Positions 25,452 through 33,738 are shown, numbered from the stretch's first letter. The stretch is DNA of 64,000 nt from Clostridium sp. UBA699 (GCA_002298915.1 DBML01000016.1:87456-151455), one strand, 5' to 3'. A program made the numbers and translations. The notes: a model not told the origin generated them from the letters alone.

Positions 25452-27644
25452 TTAATCTCCTATCGGATCAAGTTCAAGACCGATAACGCTTCCCTTTGTA
25501 ACAACCGTTCCTGATGCTATGCTCTGGCCTGAAACCATGCCGTCTCCCGTGAACTGGGCCTTCAGCCCGATGCTCCTGAGCGTCTGCACCGCCTTTTCTT
25601 TTCCAAGGCCTTTAAGGTCAGGCATAGTCACTACCTTATTATAATTAGCGGTAGTCCCAGTGTAAAGTGTTATTTTGGTTCCTTCCTTAACTGTTGTGCC
25701 AGGATCCTGCTCCATGTCTGTTACGTAATTCCCTTTGGAGTCAGAAATATAGTCAAGGTTGTAATCAGCAAGCGTGGCCTGGGCCTGTTCCTTAGTCATG
25801 CCCCTGACATCAGGTACCACGATGTCCCTGAGAAGGCTTTTCGCAATTTCTTCTCCGCTTGCATCACCCTTCATAGCCATGTAGTTGAATATGTCGTTGA
25901 AAACAGTCTGTGCCACCGGCGCAGCTATCTGCCCTGCATAGTAGTTGGAAGGGTCCGGCTCGTCTATCTGTATGAACACGGTTATCTTGGGATTGCTTGA
26001 TGGGGCCATGCCTGCGAAGGAAGCTATGTACTTGCCATCCATGTATCCGCCGTTACCAGCCTTCTGGGCCGTTCCTGTCTTTCCTGCAATGTGATAGCCG
26101 TCTATGAACGCTTTGCTTCCGCCGCCTTCCGAAACGACCTTCTCAAGGTATGATCTGAGCTCTGCAGTCTTAGCACTGTCGAACACCTGCCTGGCTGTTG
26201 CTGCGCTGTCGTAGGTGCTGTCCACGATCTCCTTGCCAGTTGTCTCGTCTTGGTGACCGGTCTGGTACATGAGGTGCGGGGTTATGAGCTTACCTCCGTT
26301 CGCTATGGCGTTGAACGCCTCCAGGTATTCCACGCAGGAAACGGTGTTGGTCTGACCGAAGGCTATTGTGGCGAGGTCGAGGTCGGTGATGTTCTTAGGA
26401 TCCTTGATTATCCCAACCGCCTCTCCAGGAAGATCTATCCCTGTCTTTGCCCCGAAGCCCGATTTCTTTATGTATTCCGTCAGCTTCTCCTTGCCGAGGG
26501 CTGCCCCCACCTCCGAGAATCCTGAGTTGCAGGAGTTCTTCAGTATGTCCACAAAGCTTTGCACTCCGTGGCCCGATCTCTTCCAGCAATGTATCGTGTG
26601 TCCCAGGATCTTGAAGCTTCCCGTGCAGGTGAAGGTGGAGCCGCTGTTAACAACGTTGTTTTCCAGAGCCGCGATGGCTGTTATCACCTTGAAGATGGAA
26701 CCAGGCTCGTATGTATCGCTAACCGCCCTGTTCCTCCAGATAGCCTGAAGCTCCTCCGAGGTCTTCCCCTCGGCCCAAGGGGTGTTGGGATCGTAGTCCG
26801 GCTTGTTGACCATTGCCAGGATGTCGCCGTTGTTGGGATCCATCACTATTATGGTGACCGCCTTGGCCTTGTTGTCCTCAAGGGCTTTCTGCGCCTCTTT
26901 TTCGGCTATGTTCTGTATTACCTCGTCTACTGTCGTTATCAGGTCCTTGCCGTCTATAGGCTCGGTGATAACCGTGCTGCTGTACGGCAAAACCTCTCCG
27001 TTCCCGTCCTTCTCGGCTATCTTCTTGCCCGGGGTTCCCGAAAGCAGTGTGTTGTACTGGAGCTCCAGGCCGGCAAGGCCCTGCCCGTCTGAGTTGAGAA
27101 AGCCGAGAACATGCGCAAGGAAGTTCCCGTTAGGGTAGAACCTTTTCGTGTCTCCTGATACTATTACGCCCCTCAGGTTGAGCGCCTTGACGCTGTCGGC
27201 CTGAGCCTTCTCTATCCTCCTCTTCAGTATGCCGTAGGATATCGGTTTGCCGTTCGACAGCTTTGCGTCCATTATCTTCTTAACGTCCTCTACGGACATG
27301 CCTAAGGCGTTTGCCAGCTTTGAAGCAACGTCATCCTCAGTGAGCTTCTTTTTCGCAATGGTTTCCCTGAGCGTTTTCATGTCCAGATCGACCCTGTAGA
27401 CGCTGGCGCTTACAGCAAGCTCTTCGCCGTTCCTGTCCAGGATCCTCCCTCGTTCGGCTTCCACCTTCACAGTGCTTGTCCACTGGGCCTCAGCCTTTGC
27501 GCTGTAATCCCAATGCTTGACGATCATTATGTACGACATCCTTAAAAACAGTAAAAAGAAGACGCCGGATAAAATCAGCAGCGTCACTTTCATTCGTTTG
27601 TTTGCTTGAGTTTTACCCTTATGTCCTCTTTTCTTTTCTGCCAC
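25452..27644 (-). CDS. Class B penicillin-binding protein with two PASTA domains (SpoVD/PBP2B type)
   Basis: This transpeptidase works with a SEDS enzyme at the septum. The order is a basic cytoplasmic tail, one membrane helix (about 22-42), a PBP dimerisation domain and the transpeptidase domain. The latter has EPGSIFK (nucleophilic serine), NSCNSGF and GKTGTAQ. Two C-terminal PASTA domains follow, beginning VPDVRGMTKEQAQATL and MPDLKGLGKEKAVQTL. The GTG at 27644 is seven bases from GGAGGG, while the TTG at 27650 is too close, so the GTG is chosen, giving 730 residues. PASTA domains occur in both SpoVD and PBP2x-like proteins, so a division or sporulation role is not settled. Confidence 0.92.
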   Translation of the reverse strand: MAEKKRGHKGKTQANKRMKVTLLILSGVFFLLFLRMSYIMIVKHWDYSAKAEAQWTSTVKVEAERGRILDRNGEELAVSASVYRVDLDMKTLRETIAKKKLTEDDVASKLANALGMSVEDVKKIMDAKLSNGKPISYGILKRRIEKAQADSVKALNLRGVIVSGDTKRFYPNGNFLAHVLGFLNSDGQGLAGLELQYNTLLSGTPGKKIAEKDGNGEVLPYSSTVITEPIDGKDLITTVDEVIQNIAEKEAQKALEDNKAKAVTIIVMDPNNGDILAMVNKPDYDPNTPWAEGKTSEELQAIWRNRAVSDTYEPGSIFKVITAIAALENNVVNSGSTFTCTGSFKILGHTIHCWKRSGHGVQSFVDILKNSCNSGFSEVGAALGKEKLTEYIKKSGFGAKTGIDLPGEAVGIIKDPKNITDLDLATIAFGQTNTVSCVEYLEAFNAIANGGKLITPHLMYQTGHQDETTGKEIVDSTYDSAATARQVFDSAKTAELRSYLEKVVSEGGGSKAFIDGYHIAGKTGTAQKAGNGGYMDGKYIASFAGMAPSSNPKITVFIQIDEPDPSNYYAGQIAAPVAQTVFNDIFNYMAMKGDASGEEIAKSLLRDIVVPDVRGMTKEQAQATLADYNLDYISDSKGNYVTDMEQDPGTTVKEGTKITLYTGTTANYNKVVTMPDLKGLGKEKAVQTLRSIGLKAQFTGDGMVSGQSIASGTVVTKGSVIGLELDPIGD

Positions 27645-27665
27645 TGCCAATCCCTCCAGATCAAA

Positions 27666-28133
27666 CTAGAATATTTTTTCAGCCAGCACGGAGATGGATT
27701 TATTGCTATCATTGCTGCTTTCCGAAGCAATTATAGTGTTTTTGCTTATGTCAGCATATATTGCATCGTTCCTGTCCGGAGTGACCATTCCCAGTTTGTT
27801 TACCGCTGTGTCTTCTATGTACTGGATATTGTTATACTTTACGAGCTCAACCTTCAGGTTCTCGTTTTCCTTGTTGAGCGCCGTTATGTTCTGTGTGGTT
27901 TTGTTAAGATCTTCCTGGAGGCTGTATATTATGCAGTACCTTCCCACCAGAGTAATACCTACAATAAATGCGATCATAATGTTTCTCATTATGGCGAATT
28001 TCTTCTTCAATGCCTTGTTGGCAGATTTTTTATTTCTGACCTGCCTTTTCTGCTCTGATTCACGGTAAGGTGCATGATTTGGCGCTAATACCGTATTACC
28101 GTTGATCATGATTTTTTCGTTTAATACATTCAT
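27666..28133 (-). CDS. ftsL: FtsL-like division protein
   Basis: This small bitopic protein has a long basic cytoplasmic part (EQKRQVRNKKSANKALKKKF), one membrane helix (MIAFIVGITLVGRYCIIYS) and an extracellular coiled coil (DLNKTTQNITALNKENENL). That is the layout of FtsL. It lies in the ftsL position between rsmH and the PBP gene. Sequence conservation in FtsL is poor, so position and topology carry the call. An ATG at 28133 is chosen over a GTG three codons earlier because GTGGGG lies eight bases before it. Confidence 0.82.
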   Translation of the reverse strand: MNVLNEKIMINGNTVLAPNHAPYRESEQKRQVRNKKSANKALKKKFAIMRNIMIAFIVGITLVGRYCIIYSLQEDLNKTTQNITALNKENENLKVELVKYNNIQYIEDTAVNKLGMVTPDRNDAIYADISKNTIIASESSNDSNKSISVLAEKIF

Positions 28134-28162
28134 ACCCTTCACCCCACTTAATAAATTAGAAC

Positions 28163-29092
28163 CTAAAGTTTCTCAGCAACCCTTAGCTTTGCGCTCCTGC
28201 TCCTCGAGTTTTCAGCCAGCTCTTCATCGCTTGGAAGAATAGGTTTTTTTGTTATCACCTTCACGCTTGGTTTCCTTCCGCAAACACAAACCGGGAAATC
28301 CTTAGGACAGATGCACGGGTCCTCCATTTCCTTGAACAGGTTCTTTATCTCCCTGTCCTCGAGTGAATGGAATGTTATCACGGCTATCCTGCCTCTGGAG
28401 TTCAGCCTGGCTACGCTGTCCCTTATAGCCTTGTCCAGGATCTTCAATTCCTGGTTTACTTCTATCCTTATCGCCTGGAACGTCCTTTTGCCCGGATGAC
28501 CTTCCTTACGGAATTTACCCGGTATTGCCGCTGTTATTATGTCCACAAGTTCGAATGTTGTTTCCAGCGGCTTCTGGGCCCTTCTCTCCACGATGAACTG
28601 CGCGATCCTCTTGGCAAATCTCTCTTCTCCGTATTCCTTTATTATCCTGTAGAGGTCTTCCTCACTGTATGTGTTCACCACTTCGTAAGCCGACAGGCTG
28701 CTCTCACGGTTCATCCTCATGTCCAGCGGTGCGTTCTTCATGTAGCTGAAGCCTCTCTCTGCCTCGTCTAGTTGGTGCGAGGATACCCCCAGGTCCATCA
28801 GTATGCCGTCAACCTTTTCAATCTCCAGCGATTCCAGGATGCTGTCTATATTGTGGAAATTGTCATGTACATATGTCACGTTGCTGAAACCTTCCAGCCT
28901 TTTCTTGGCTGCGGCTATCGCGTTGGTGTCCTGGTCTATACCTATCAGCCTTCCGTTTCCGTCAAGCTTTCTTATTATCTCCAGGGAATGGCCTCCGCCT
29001 CCCATTGTACAGTCGACGTATATCCCATCTTTCTTTATATCTAAAGCTTCTATGCATTCATTCAACAATACGGATACATGTTTGAATTCCAT
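28163..29092 (-). CDS. rsmH: 16S rRNA (cytosine-1402-N4)-methyltransferase RsmH
   Basis: RsmH (MraW) methylates N4 of C1402 in the ribosomal decoding centre. The 309 residues start MEFKHVSVLLNECIEAL and carry the SAM-binding DCTMGGGGHSLEII, then MDLGVSSHQLDEAERGFSY, the GKRTFQAIRIEVNQEL segment and FHSLEDREIKNLF. The gene is the second in the mraZ-rsmH pair, nine bases after mraZ. Confidence 0.96.
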   Translation of the reverse strand: MEFKHVSVLLNECIEALDIKKDGIYVDCTMGGGGHSLEIIRKLDGNGRLIGIDQDTNAIAAAKKRLEGFSNVTYVHDNFHNIDSILESLEIEKVDGILMDLGVSSHQLDEAERGFSYMKNAPLDMRMNRESSLSAYEVVNTYSEEDLYRIIKEYGEERFAKRIAQFIVERRAQKPLETTFELVDIITAAIPGKFRKEGHPGKRTFQAIRIEVNQELKILDKAIRDSVARLNSRGRIAVITFHSLEDREIKNLFKEMEDPCICPKDFPVCVCGRKPSVKVITKKPILPSDEELAENSRSRSAKLRVAEKL

Positions 29093-29101
29093 ATGCTCCT
29101 C

Positions 29102-29530
29102 CTAAATTCCGAGTTCGCTCATCTGTTCTGCTATGTCGTCGAAGTCAAGGTTCTGGTCGTTGTATTCCTCCCACTTTTCCTTGCTCCAGATCTCTATCCT
29201 GTTCGACACCCCTATGCTTACCACTTCCTTGGTTATGCCGGCATATTCCATTATGCTCTGTGGTATCAGTGCCCTCCCCTGTTTGTCCAGCTCAATTTCA
29301 TTTGCACCAGAGAAGAAGAATCTCTGGAACGATCTGGCATTCTTGTTTGTGAGCGGCAGCTTCGAAAGTTTTTCCTCAAACACCCTCCACTCATCGCAGG
29401 TGTAAGCGTATACGCATCCGTCGAGCCCTTTGGTCATGACGAATTTGCTGCCAAGCTCCTCTCTGAATTTCGAGGGTACTATTATTCTGTTTTTATTGTC
29501 TATTGCATGTGTATACTCACCGATAAACAT
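29102..29530 (-). CDS. mraZ: Transcriptional regulator MraZ
   Basis: MraZ is an AbrB-fold protein that binds repeats in its own promoter and adjusts expression of the division cluster. Two tandem SpoVT/AbrB-like units are visible, DNKNRIIVPSKFREELG and LDKQGRALIPQSIMEYAG. The start MFIGEYTHAIDNKNRI is canonical and the 142 residues are normal. Three matching operator repeats lie directly upstream (29551-29579), so autoregulation is very likely. Confidence 0.96.
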   Translation of the reverse strand: MFIGEYTHAIDNKNRIIVPSKFREELGSKFVMTKGLDGCVYAYTCDEWRVFEEKLSKLPLTNKNARSFQRFFFSGANEIELDKQGRALIPQSIMEYAGITKEVVSIGVSNRIEIWSKEKWEEYNDQNLDFDDIAEQMSELGI

Positions 29531-29550
29531 AACAGCACCTCACTAAAATC

Positions 29551-29579
29551 CACCACTTTGCACCACTTTTCACCACTTT
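29551..29579 (-). promoter_or_regulatory. MraZ box: three 10-base direct repeats
   Basis: On the minus strand AAAGTGGTG occurs three times at an exact 10-base period (29571-29579, 29561-29569, 29551-29559). It agrees with the AAAGTG(T/G)-N3 repeat described for MraZ in Mollicutes and is related to the E. coli TGGG-N5 repeats. It lies just upstream of mraZ, between the promoter and the start codon. Confidence 0.85.
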
Positions 29580-29618
29580 CCATATATATTCGATATATAA
29601 TTTCAAATTCCTTCCTAG

Positions 29619-29624
29619 TTTCAA
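29619..29624 (-). promoter_or_regulatory. Candidate -35 element of the mraZ promoter
   Basis: TTGAAA on the minus strand is followed at 17 to 18 bases by ATTATA or TTATAT in an AT-rich stretch. That gives a plausible start site just before the MraZ repeats. The -10 choice is not certain. Confidence 0.45.
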
Positions 29625-29665
29625 CATTTTTTAACTTTTTTTTAACTTTTTTTTAACTTTTTTTT
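29625..29665. repeat. Phased A/T-tract repeat between divergent mraZ and ychF
   Basis: The plus strand carries a T6 tract, then AAC plus T8 three times at an exact 11-base period (T8 at 29636-29643, 29647-29654 and 29658-29665). Helically phased A-tracts bend DNA. The array abuts the mraZ -35 element and ends 15 bases before the ychF -35, so it could act as an UP-like or curved element for both promoters. Confidence 0.8.
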
Positions 29666-29680
29666 GAAGCACATCTTTCC

Positions 29681-29709
29681 TTGAAATAGAAGGCCTTGTA
29701 GAGTATAAT
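29681..29709 (+). promoter_or_regulatory. ychF promoter
   Basis: TTGAAA (29681-29686), 17 bases, TATAAT (29704-29709). This near-consensus promoter is 39 bases before the ychF ATG, downstream of the phased T-tracts. Confidence 0.8.
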
Positions 29710-29747
29710 ACTATAGGGATTATAGGGTATGAAAGGAATGTAAATAT

Positions 29748-30845
29748 ATGAAACTTGGAATCGTAGGTTTGCCTAACGTGGGCAAAAGCACTTTGTTCAA
29801 CGCAATAACAAAAGCAGGCGCAGAATCGGCCAACTATCCGTTCTGCACAATAGAACCGAACGTGGGCGTTGTAAGCGTGCCTGATAAGAGATTAGATGTT
29901 CTGGAGAAGATGTACAATACAAAGAGGAAGGTACATACAGCTATAGAGTTTTACGATATCGCCGGCCTCGTCAAGGGTGCAAGCAAGGGGGAAGGTCTCG
30001 GAAACAAGTTCCTCTCACATATAAGGGAGGTAGCTTCCATAGTGCATGTAGTGAGATGCTTCCACGACGAAAACATTGTTCACGTGGACGGCTCCGTCGA
30101 CCCGATCAGGGACATAGAGACCATCAGCCTGGAGCTGATATTCTCAGACATAGAATCACTGGACAAGAGGATAGAAAAGTCCAGGAAGCTGGCAAACAGC
30201 GGAAACAAGGAAGCAAAGGCTGAGGTCGATCTTTCCTCAAGGCTGAAAGCCCACCTTGAAGAAGGCAAGCCGGTGAGGACTCTTGAGCTGAGCGATGAGG
30301 AACAGGAGCGAGTGAAGGGTTACTTCCTGCTGACCTCCAAGCCAGTCCTCTACGCTGCCAACATTTCTGAGGACGACCTTATGGCGGGCAACACTGACAA
30401 CGACCTTGTCAAGAAGGTTAAGGAGTACGCCGCTGCCGAAAATTCGGAAGTAATAGTGATAAGCGCAAGGCTTGAAGAGGAACTCTCTTCTCTTGAGGAC
30501 GACGAGAAGATGGAGCTCCTGTCGGAGTACGGACTTGACGAGTCAGGTCTCGACAAGCTCATCCACGCCTCCTACAAGCTGCTCGGCCTCATAAGCTACC
30601 TGACAGCCGGAGTACAGGAAGTTCGAGCATGGACCATAGTCAAGGGCACAAAGGCTCCTCAGGCTGCGGGGAAGATACACTCCGACATAGAGAGAGGCTT
30701 CATAAGGGCTGAGATAGTGTCCTACGACACCCTTGTTGAATGCGGATCCGAAGCTGCCGCCAAAGAAAAGGGCCTTTTCAGGCTTGAAGGAAAGGACTAC
30801 GTAATGCAGGACGGTGACGTGGTCAACTTCAGGTTCAACGTGTAA
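29748..30845 (+). CDS. ychF: Ribosome-binding ATPase YchF
   Basis: YchF is an Obg-related P-loop protein that prefers ATP and binds the ribosome, with a role in stress responses. The P-loop is GLPNVGKSTLFNAITKA. The switch regions include the Obg-like FYDIAGLVKGASKGEGLGN, and the NxxE specificity motif stands in place of NKxD. The C-terminal TGS domain carries EVRAWTIVKGTKAPQAAGKI, HSDIERGFIRAE and YVMQDGDVVNFRFNV. The length of 365 residues is exact for the family. It has its own promoter and terminator. Confidence 0.96.
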   Translation: MKLGIVGLPNVGKSTLFNAITKAGAESANYPFCTIEPNVGVVSVPDKRLDVLEKMYNTKRKVHTAIEFYDIAGLVKGASKGEGLGNKFLSHIREVASIVHVVRCFHDENIVHVDGSVDPIRDIETISLELIFSDIESLDKRIEKSRKLANSGNKEAKAEVDLSSRLKAHLEEGKPVRTLELSDEEQERVKGYFLLTSKPVLYAANISEDDLMAGNTDNDLVKKVKEYAAAENSEVIVISARLEEELSSLEDDEKMELLSEYGLDESGLDKLIHASYKLLGLISYLTAGVQEVRAWTIVKGTKAPQAAGKIHSDIERGFIRAEIVSYDTLVECGSEAAAKEKGLFRLEGKDYVMQDGDVVNFRFNV

Positions 30846-30883
30846 AAAATGTTCCTATATATATATAATGTAGATATCAATCA

Positions 30884-30931
30884 AAAAGAGGTCCTTGGAT
30901 TTTCGTTGCCGAACATCCAAGGACCTCTTTT
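30884..30931. terminator. Bidirectional terminator
   Basis: A perfect 17-base-pair stem, AAAAGAGGTCCTTGGAT with its complement (30915-30931), is A-rich at one foot and T-rich at the other. It serves ychF (+) and the converging lipoprotein gene (-). Confidence 0.88.
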
Positions 30932-30969
30932 CAAATCTTATTTCTGATATGACAGGCAGCCAATTTTTG

Positions 30970-31650
30970 TCAATACGTGGTCGCCTCTTTGTAATCTGAA
31001 GGGATTTCGAACATGTCTGAAGTTACTTTGTTCGAGAGCTCTATGATCTCCATGACCACTTCGCTATCTCCTGTTTTGAATGCTACAGCTTGAAGCTTCC
31101 CACCGTCAAAGTAGTATCTGAGGGTGCCTTTGCCAACTGTGTATTCCTCGTAGTCCATTAGCTTTCCATTGAGTTCAGCTTTCCCCTTGCCAGTATACGT
31201 GATGCCTGTTGTGTCTATCTTCTGATCCTCAACGCTTGGGGTTGTGTCTGTCCCTGTGTTCGATATTGTCATCTTATAGTAAGTCTTCGCGGCATCGTTG
31301 ATAACATAAATTGTATCGTCCTTAATTATCTCGTGGGTTTTCATTGGATTATCGCCAACAATTTCAGTAATCATGGAAGTTAGATTGCCGTCTATTGCCA
31401 TTGTTGTCTCAGATGTTATGGTTTGATTTTCAACTGTCATTGTGGTCTTGTAATGCATGAGATATTTTCCACTCTTCATAATGTCGGCATAGGAGGTCGA
31501 AAGCAGACCGGATTTCGTTTCAGTCTGGCTTGTTCCACCGCCGTTTGTCGTGTTTGTCGTGCCCGATGTGCCGCTGTTGCCGCTGGAACATCCCGCAAGA
31601 ATCCCAAGGGCAAATATCGATGCGTAAAGAATCGCCATCATCTTTTTCAT
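30970..31650 (-). CDS. Predicted lipoprotein, possibly LolA/LppX-like fold
   Basis: The 226-residue form starts at the ATG at 31650, seven bases from GAGGGGG. The earlier ATG at 31656 is too close to the site. A lipoprotein signal ends at the lipobox LAGC and is followed by a Ser/Thr/Gly/Asn-rich linker (SSGNSGTSGTTNTTNGGG). The mature domain alternates strands such as SGKYLMHYKTTMTVENQTI, TSETTMAIDGNLTSMITEI and GKGTLRYYFDGGKLQAVAF. This pattern resembles LolA or LppX half-barrels that hold lipids. No confident family call is possible. It is a single-gene unit converging on ychF. Confidence 0.72.
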   Translation of the reverse strand: MKKMMAILYASIFALGILAGCSSGNSGTSGTTNTTNGGGTSQTETKSGLLSTSYADIMKSGKYLMHYKTTMTVENQTITSETTMAIDGNLTSMITEIVGDNPMKTHEIIKDDTIYVINDAAKTYYKMTISNTGTDTTPSVEDQKIDTTGITYTGKGKAELNGKLMDYEEYTVGKGTLRYYFDGGKLQAVAFKTGDSEVVMEIIELSNKVTSDMFEIPSDYKEATTY

Positions 31651-31790
31651 AGCCATACCCCCTCGATCGTTTATTTATACTCAAAGTTTACATTAAGGGA
31701 GGGATAAATTCAAGATTTTTCTGAATTATCAGTCAAGGCATGCTACAATATTATATGAAGATATTCGTTTTGATAAGGAGGTTTTTTCTT

Positions 31791-32675
31791 ATGCAGAAAA
31801 TTGTCACACACCTGTGGTACGATAAGCAGGCCGCCGAAGCCTCAAGCTTCTATATTTCACTTTTCGAGGACTCCAGGATAGAAAGCTCTGCGAAGATCTA
31901 CGACACACCTTCAGGAACGTCAGAACTGGTCACAATAAGCCTTGCAGGCACCAGGTTCATGCTTATCTCGGCGGGCCCTTTCTTCAAGATAAACCCGTCC
32001 ATATCGATAAGGGTGGACTGCGATACGGTTGAAGAGATCGACATCCTTTGGGGGAAGCTTTCCGATGGCGGCATCGCTCTCATGCCTTTGGATTCCTATC
32101 CGTTCAGCAGGAAATACGGCTGGATCCAGGACCGTTACGGGTTGTCCTGGCAGCTCATGCTCTCCGACAAGGTAGCTGAGGGCAGGAAGTTCACCCCTAC
32201 TCTGATGTTCACAGGCGAACACTGCGGTCAGGCAGGGGCGGCCATCCGCTTCTACACGGAGGTTTTCTCAAATTCCAGCCTTGAAGGAGAGCTGTACTAT
32301 GGCGAAAACGAGGAGCCCGACGCCCCAGGAACCGTTAAGCACGCTGCATTCACGCTTGAAGGTCAGCCTTTTGCAGCAATGGATAGCGCCTACCAGCATG
32401 AATTCACCTTCAACGAGGCTGTGTCCCTTCTAGTGAACTGCAAAGACCAGAAAGAGATCGACTACTTCTGGGAGAAGCTATCCTTTGTACCCGAAGCGGA
32501 ACAGTGCGGCTGGCTAAAGGACAAGTATGGCGTCTCCTGGCAGATTGTCCCTGAAGCCATGGAGGAGATGCTTCGCAAAGGGAATCCGGAGCAGCTGAAG
32601 AGGGTTACCGCAGCATTCCTTCAGATGAAGAAGTTCGACCTGGCTAAGCTGCGCGAAGCATATGAAGGTAATTAA
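31791..32675 (+). CDS. Two-domain VOC-fold protein (PhnB-like)
   Basis: Two tandem PhnB-type vicinal-oxygen-chelate domains are seen. The first starts KIVTHLWYDKQAAEASSFYI and ends in YGLSWQLM. The second starts TPTLMFTGEHCGQAGAAIRF and ends in YGVSWQIVPE. Each has the DG-Y-G-W pattern of proteins once labelled 3-demethylubiquinone methyltransferase, and a real enzyme activity is not established. AAGGAGG is nine bases before the ATG at 31791, so the longer frame from 31740 is rejected. The gene stands alone with its own terminator. Confidence 0.88.
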   Translation: MQKIVTHLWYDKQAAEASSFYISLFEDSRIESSAKIYDTPSGTSELVTISLAGTRFMLISAGPFFKINPSISIRVDCDTVEEIDILWGKLSDGGIALMPLDSYPFSRKYGWIQDRYGLSWQLMLSDKVAEGRKFTPTLMFTGEHCGQAGAAIRFYTEVFSNSSLEGELYYGENEEPDAPGTVKHAAFTLEGQPFAAMDSAYQHEFTFNEAVSLLVNCKDQKEIDYFWEKLSFVPEAEQCGWLKDKYGVSWQIVPEAMEEMLRKGNPEQLKRVTAAFLQMKKFDLAKLREAYEGN

Positions 32676-32685
32676 ACCATGAAAC

Positions 32686-32717
32686 AACCCTGTCAAACTC
32701 AGATTGACAGGGTTTTC
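32686..32717. terminator. Bidirectional terminator
   Basis: AACCCTGTCAA (32686-32696) pairs with TTGACAGGGTT (32704-32714), followed by TTC on the plus strand and a short T-containing run on the minus strand. It sits between the VOC gene (+) and the YdeI-like gene (-), whose stop codon lies inside its foot. Confidence 0.75.
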
Positions 32718-33282
32718 ATTTGTAGTACTTGTCAATGCCGCCATAACCTATAAGTTTGTTTTCCCTGGTTTTCCTGATAAAATTTTGAAGGCGTCTATTG
32801 AATTCAGCGGGCCGGTTTCTCGCCCCATCAATGTAAGCAATCCTGATCCTCTGGTAGGTTGGAGTGAATTTTTCAAAGTTCTCCCAAGCCTTTTTGTCTT
32901 TCCTTATATATTCGACAATATCCTCCGGAAATATGTACGGCTCATTTATTATCCCAAGCACAGATGCCCTCACTTTGGAATGCAGCAGCCCCTGTCCTTC
33001 AAGCCATATCAGCCTTTCAATGTTTGCCCTTGAGTACGGGCTTCCATTTTTCCTTGGCGAGAACCTCTGAATCCTGTGGTTTTTGTCAAGCGTTTTCACG
33101 GTGCTGTCGATCCATCCGAAACAGAGCGCCTCCTCAACCGCATCGTTATAGGAGATACCTCTCTCTCCCGACCCCTTCTTAGGGAACACAAGCCAAATTT
33201 CTTTTTCCTTTTCGAAGTTCTCTTCAAGCCATCCCCTCCATGACTTCCTGTCGTGGGGATAAAAGCTTTTTACCGTCTCCAT
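32716..33282 (-). CDS. YdeI/OmpD-associated family protein
   Basis: The 188-residue protein matches the YdeI family: KSWRGWLEENFEKEKEIWLV, then YNDAVEEALCFGWIDSTVK, RFSPRKNGSPYSRANIERL and the C-terminal helix block FEKFTPTYQRIRIAYIDGA with RRLQNFIRKTRENK. Family members have been linked to bacteriocin or peptide resistance, but the mechanism is unclear. GGGAGGG six bases before the ATG at 33282 decides the start. It diverges from a cupin gene across a large perfect dyad (33306-33350). Confidence 0.85.
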   Translation of the reverse strand: METVKSFYPHDRKSWRGWLEENFEKEKEIWLVFPKKGSGERGISYNDAVEEALCFGWIDSTVKTLDKNHRIQRFSPRKNGSPYSRANIERLIWLEGQGLLHSKVRASVLGIINEPYIFPEDIVEYIRKDKKAWENFEKFTPTYQRIRIAYIDGARNRPAEFNRRLQNFIRKTRENKLIGYGGIDKYYK

Positions 33283-33305
33283 ATTGTTCCCTCCCATCAG
33301 AAAAT

Positions 33306-33350
33306 CTTAACTACATTATATAATAGTTTATGGTTTATAATGTAGTTAAG
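33306..33350. promoter_or_regulatory. Perfect 15-base inverted repeat between divergent genes
   Basis: CTTAACTACATTATA (33306-33320) is repeated inverted at 33336-33350, with a 15-base AT-rich centre. It lies 24 bases from the YdeI-like ATG and 32 bases before the cupin ATG, so a dimeric or tetrameric regulator bound here could control both. No T-run follows either side. No regulator gene is adjacent. Confidence 0.65.
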
Positions 33351-33381
33351 AACTTATTTAATATCGAGAGGAGCTTATATT

Positions 33382-33714
33382 ATGGTAGAAAAGCTTTACC
33401 CTTATTCCGTTACCGATGAGAAGACTGTGGAGATATTCCTTAACGACGACCACTGCACTATTGGTCACGTCATACTTAAGCCCGGCGATGCGCTCCCTGA
33501 GCACAGCACTGACTCAAACGTCTACCTGCTGATCGTGAGAGGCGAGCTTACGCTGTCCTTGAAGCAGACCGAGACAAAGATTTTCGGCCAGGGTGCCGTT
33601 GTAAACGTTCCTTTCGGGACTATGCTGGGGATGAGCAATTCCTCAGACGGGATATTGGAGCTTTTCGCTTTCAAGTCTCCGAATCCCAAAAACTATCCTG
33701 TGAAAGATAAGTAA
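33382..33714 (+). CDS. Small cupin-domain protein
   Basis: This 110-residue single cupin has the first motif as GHVILKPGDALPEHSTDSNV and the second as FGQGAVVNVPFGTMLGMSN. The usual metal-binding histidines are only partly kept: one histidine (LPEH) is present, whereas the second motif has no histidine. Metal binding may therefore be weak or absent and a sensory or binding role is possible. AGAGGAGC precedes the ATG. It diverges from the YdeI-like gene and shares the dyad at 33306-33350. Confidence 0.78.
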   Translation: MVEKLYPYSVTDEKTVEIFLNDDHCTIGHVILKPGDALPEHSTDSNVYLLIVRGELTLSLKQTETKIFGQGAVVNVPFGTMLGMSNSSDGILELFAFKSPNPKNYPVKDK

Positions 33715-33738
33715 AAACAAACATTTTTTCTAATTTTA

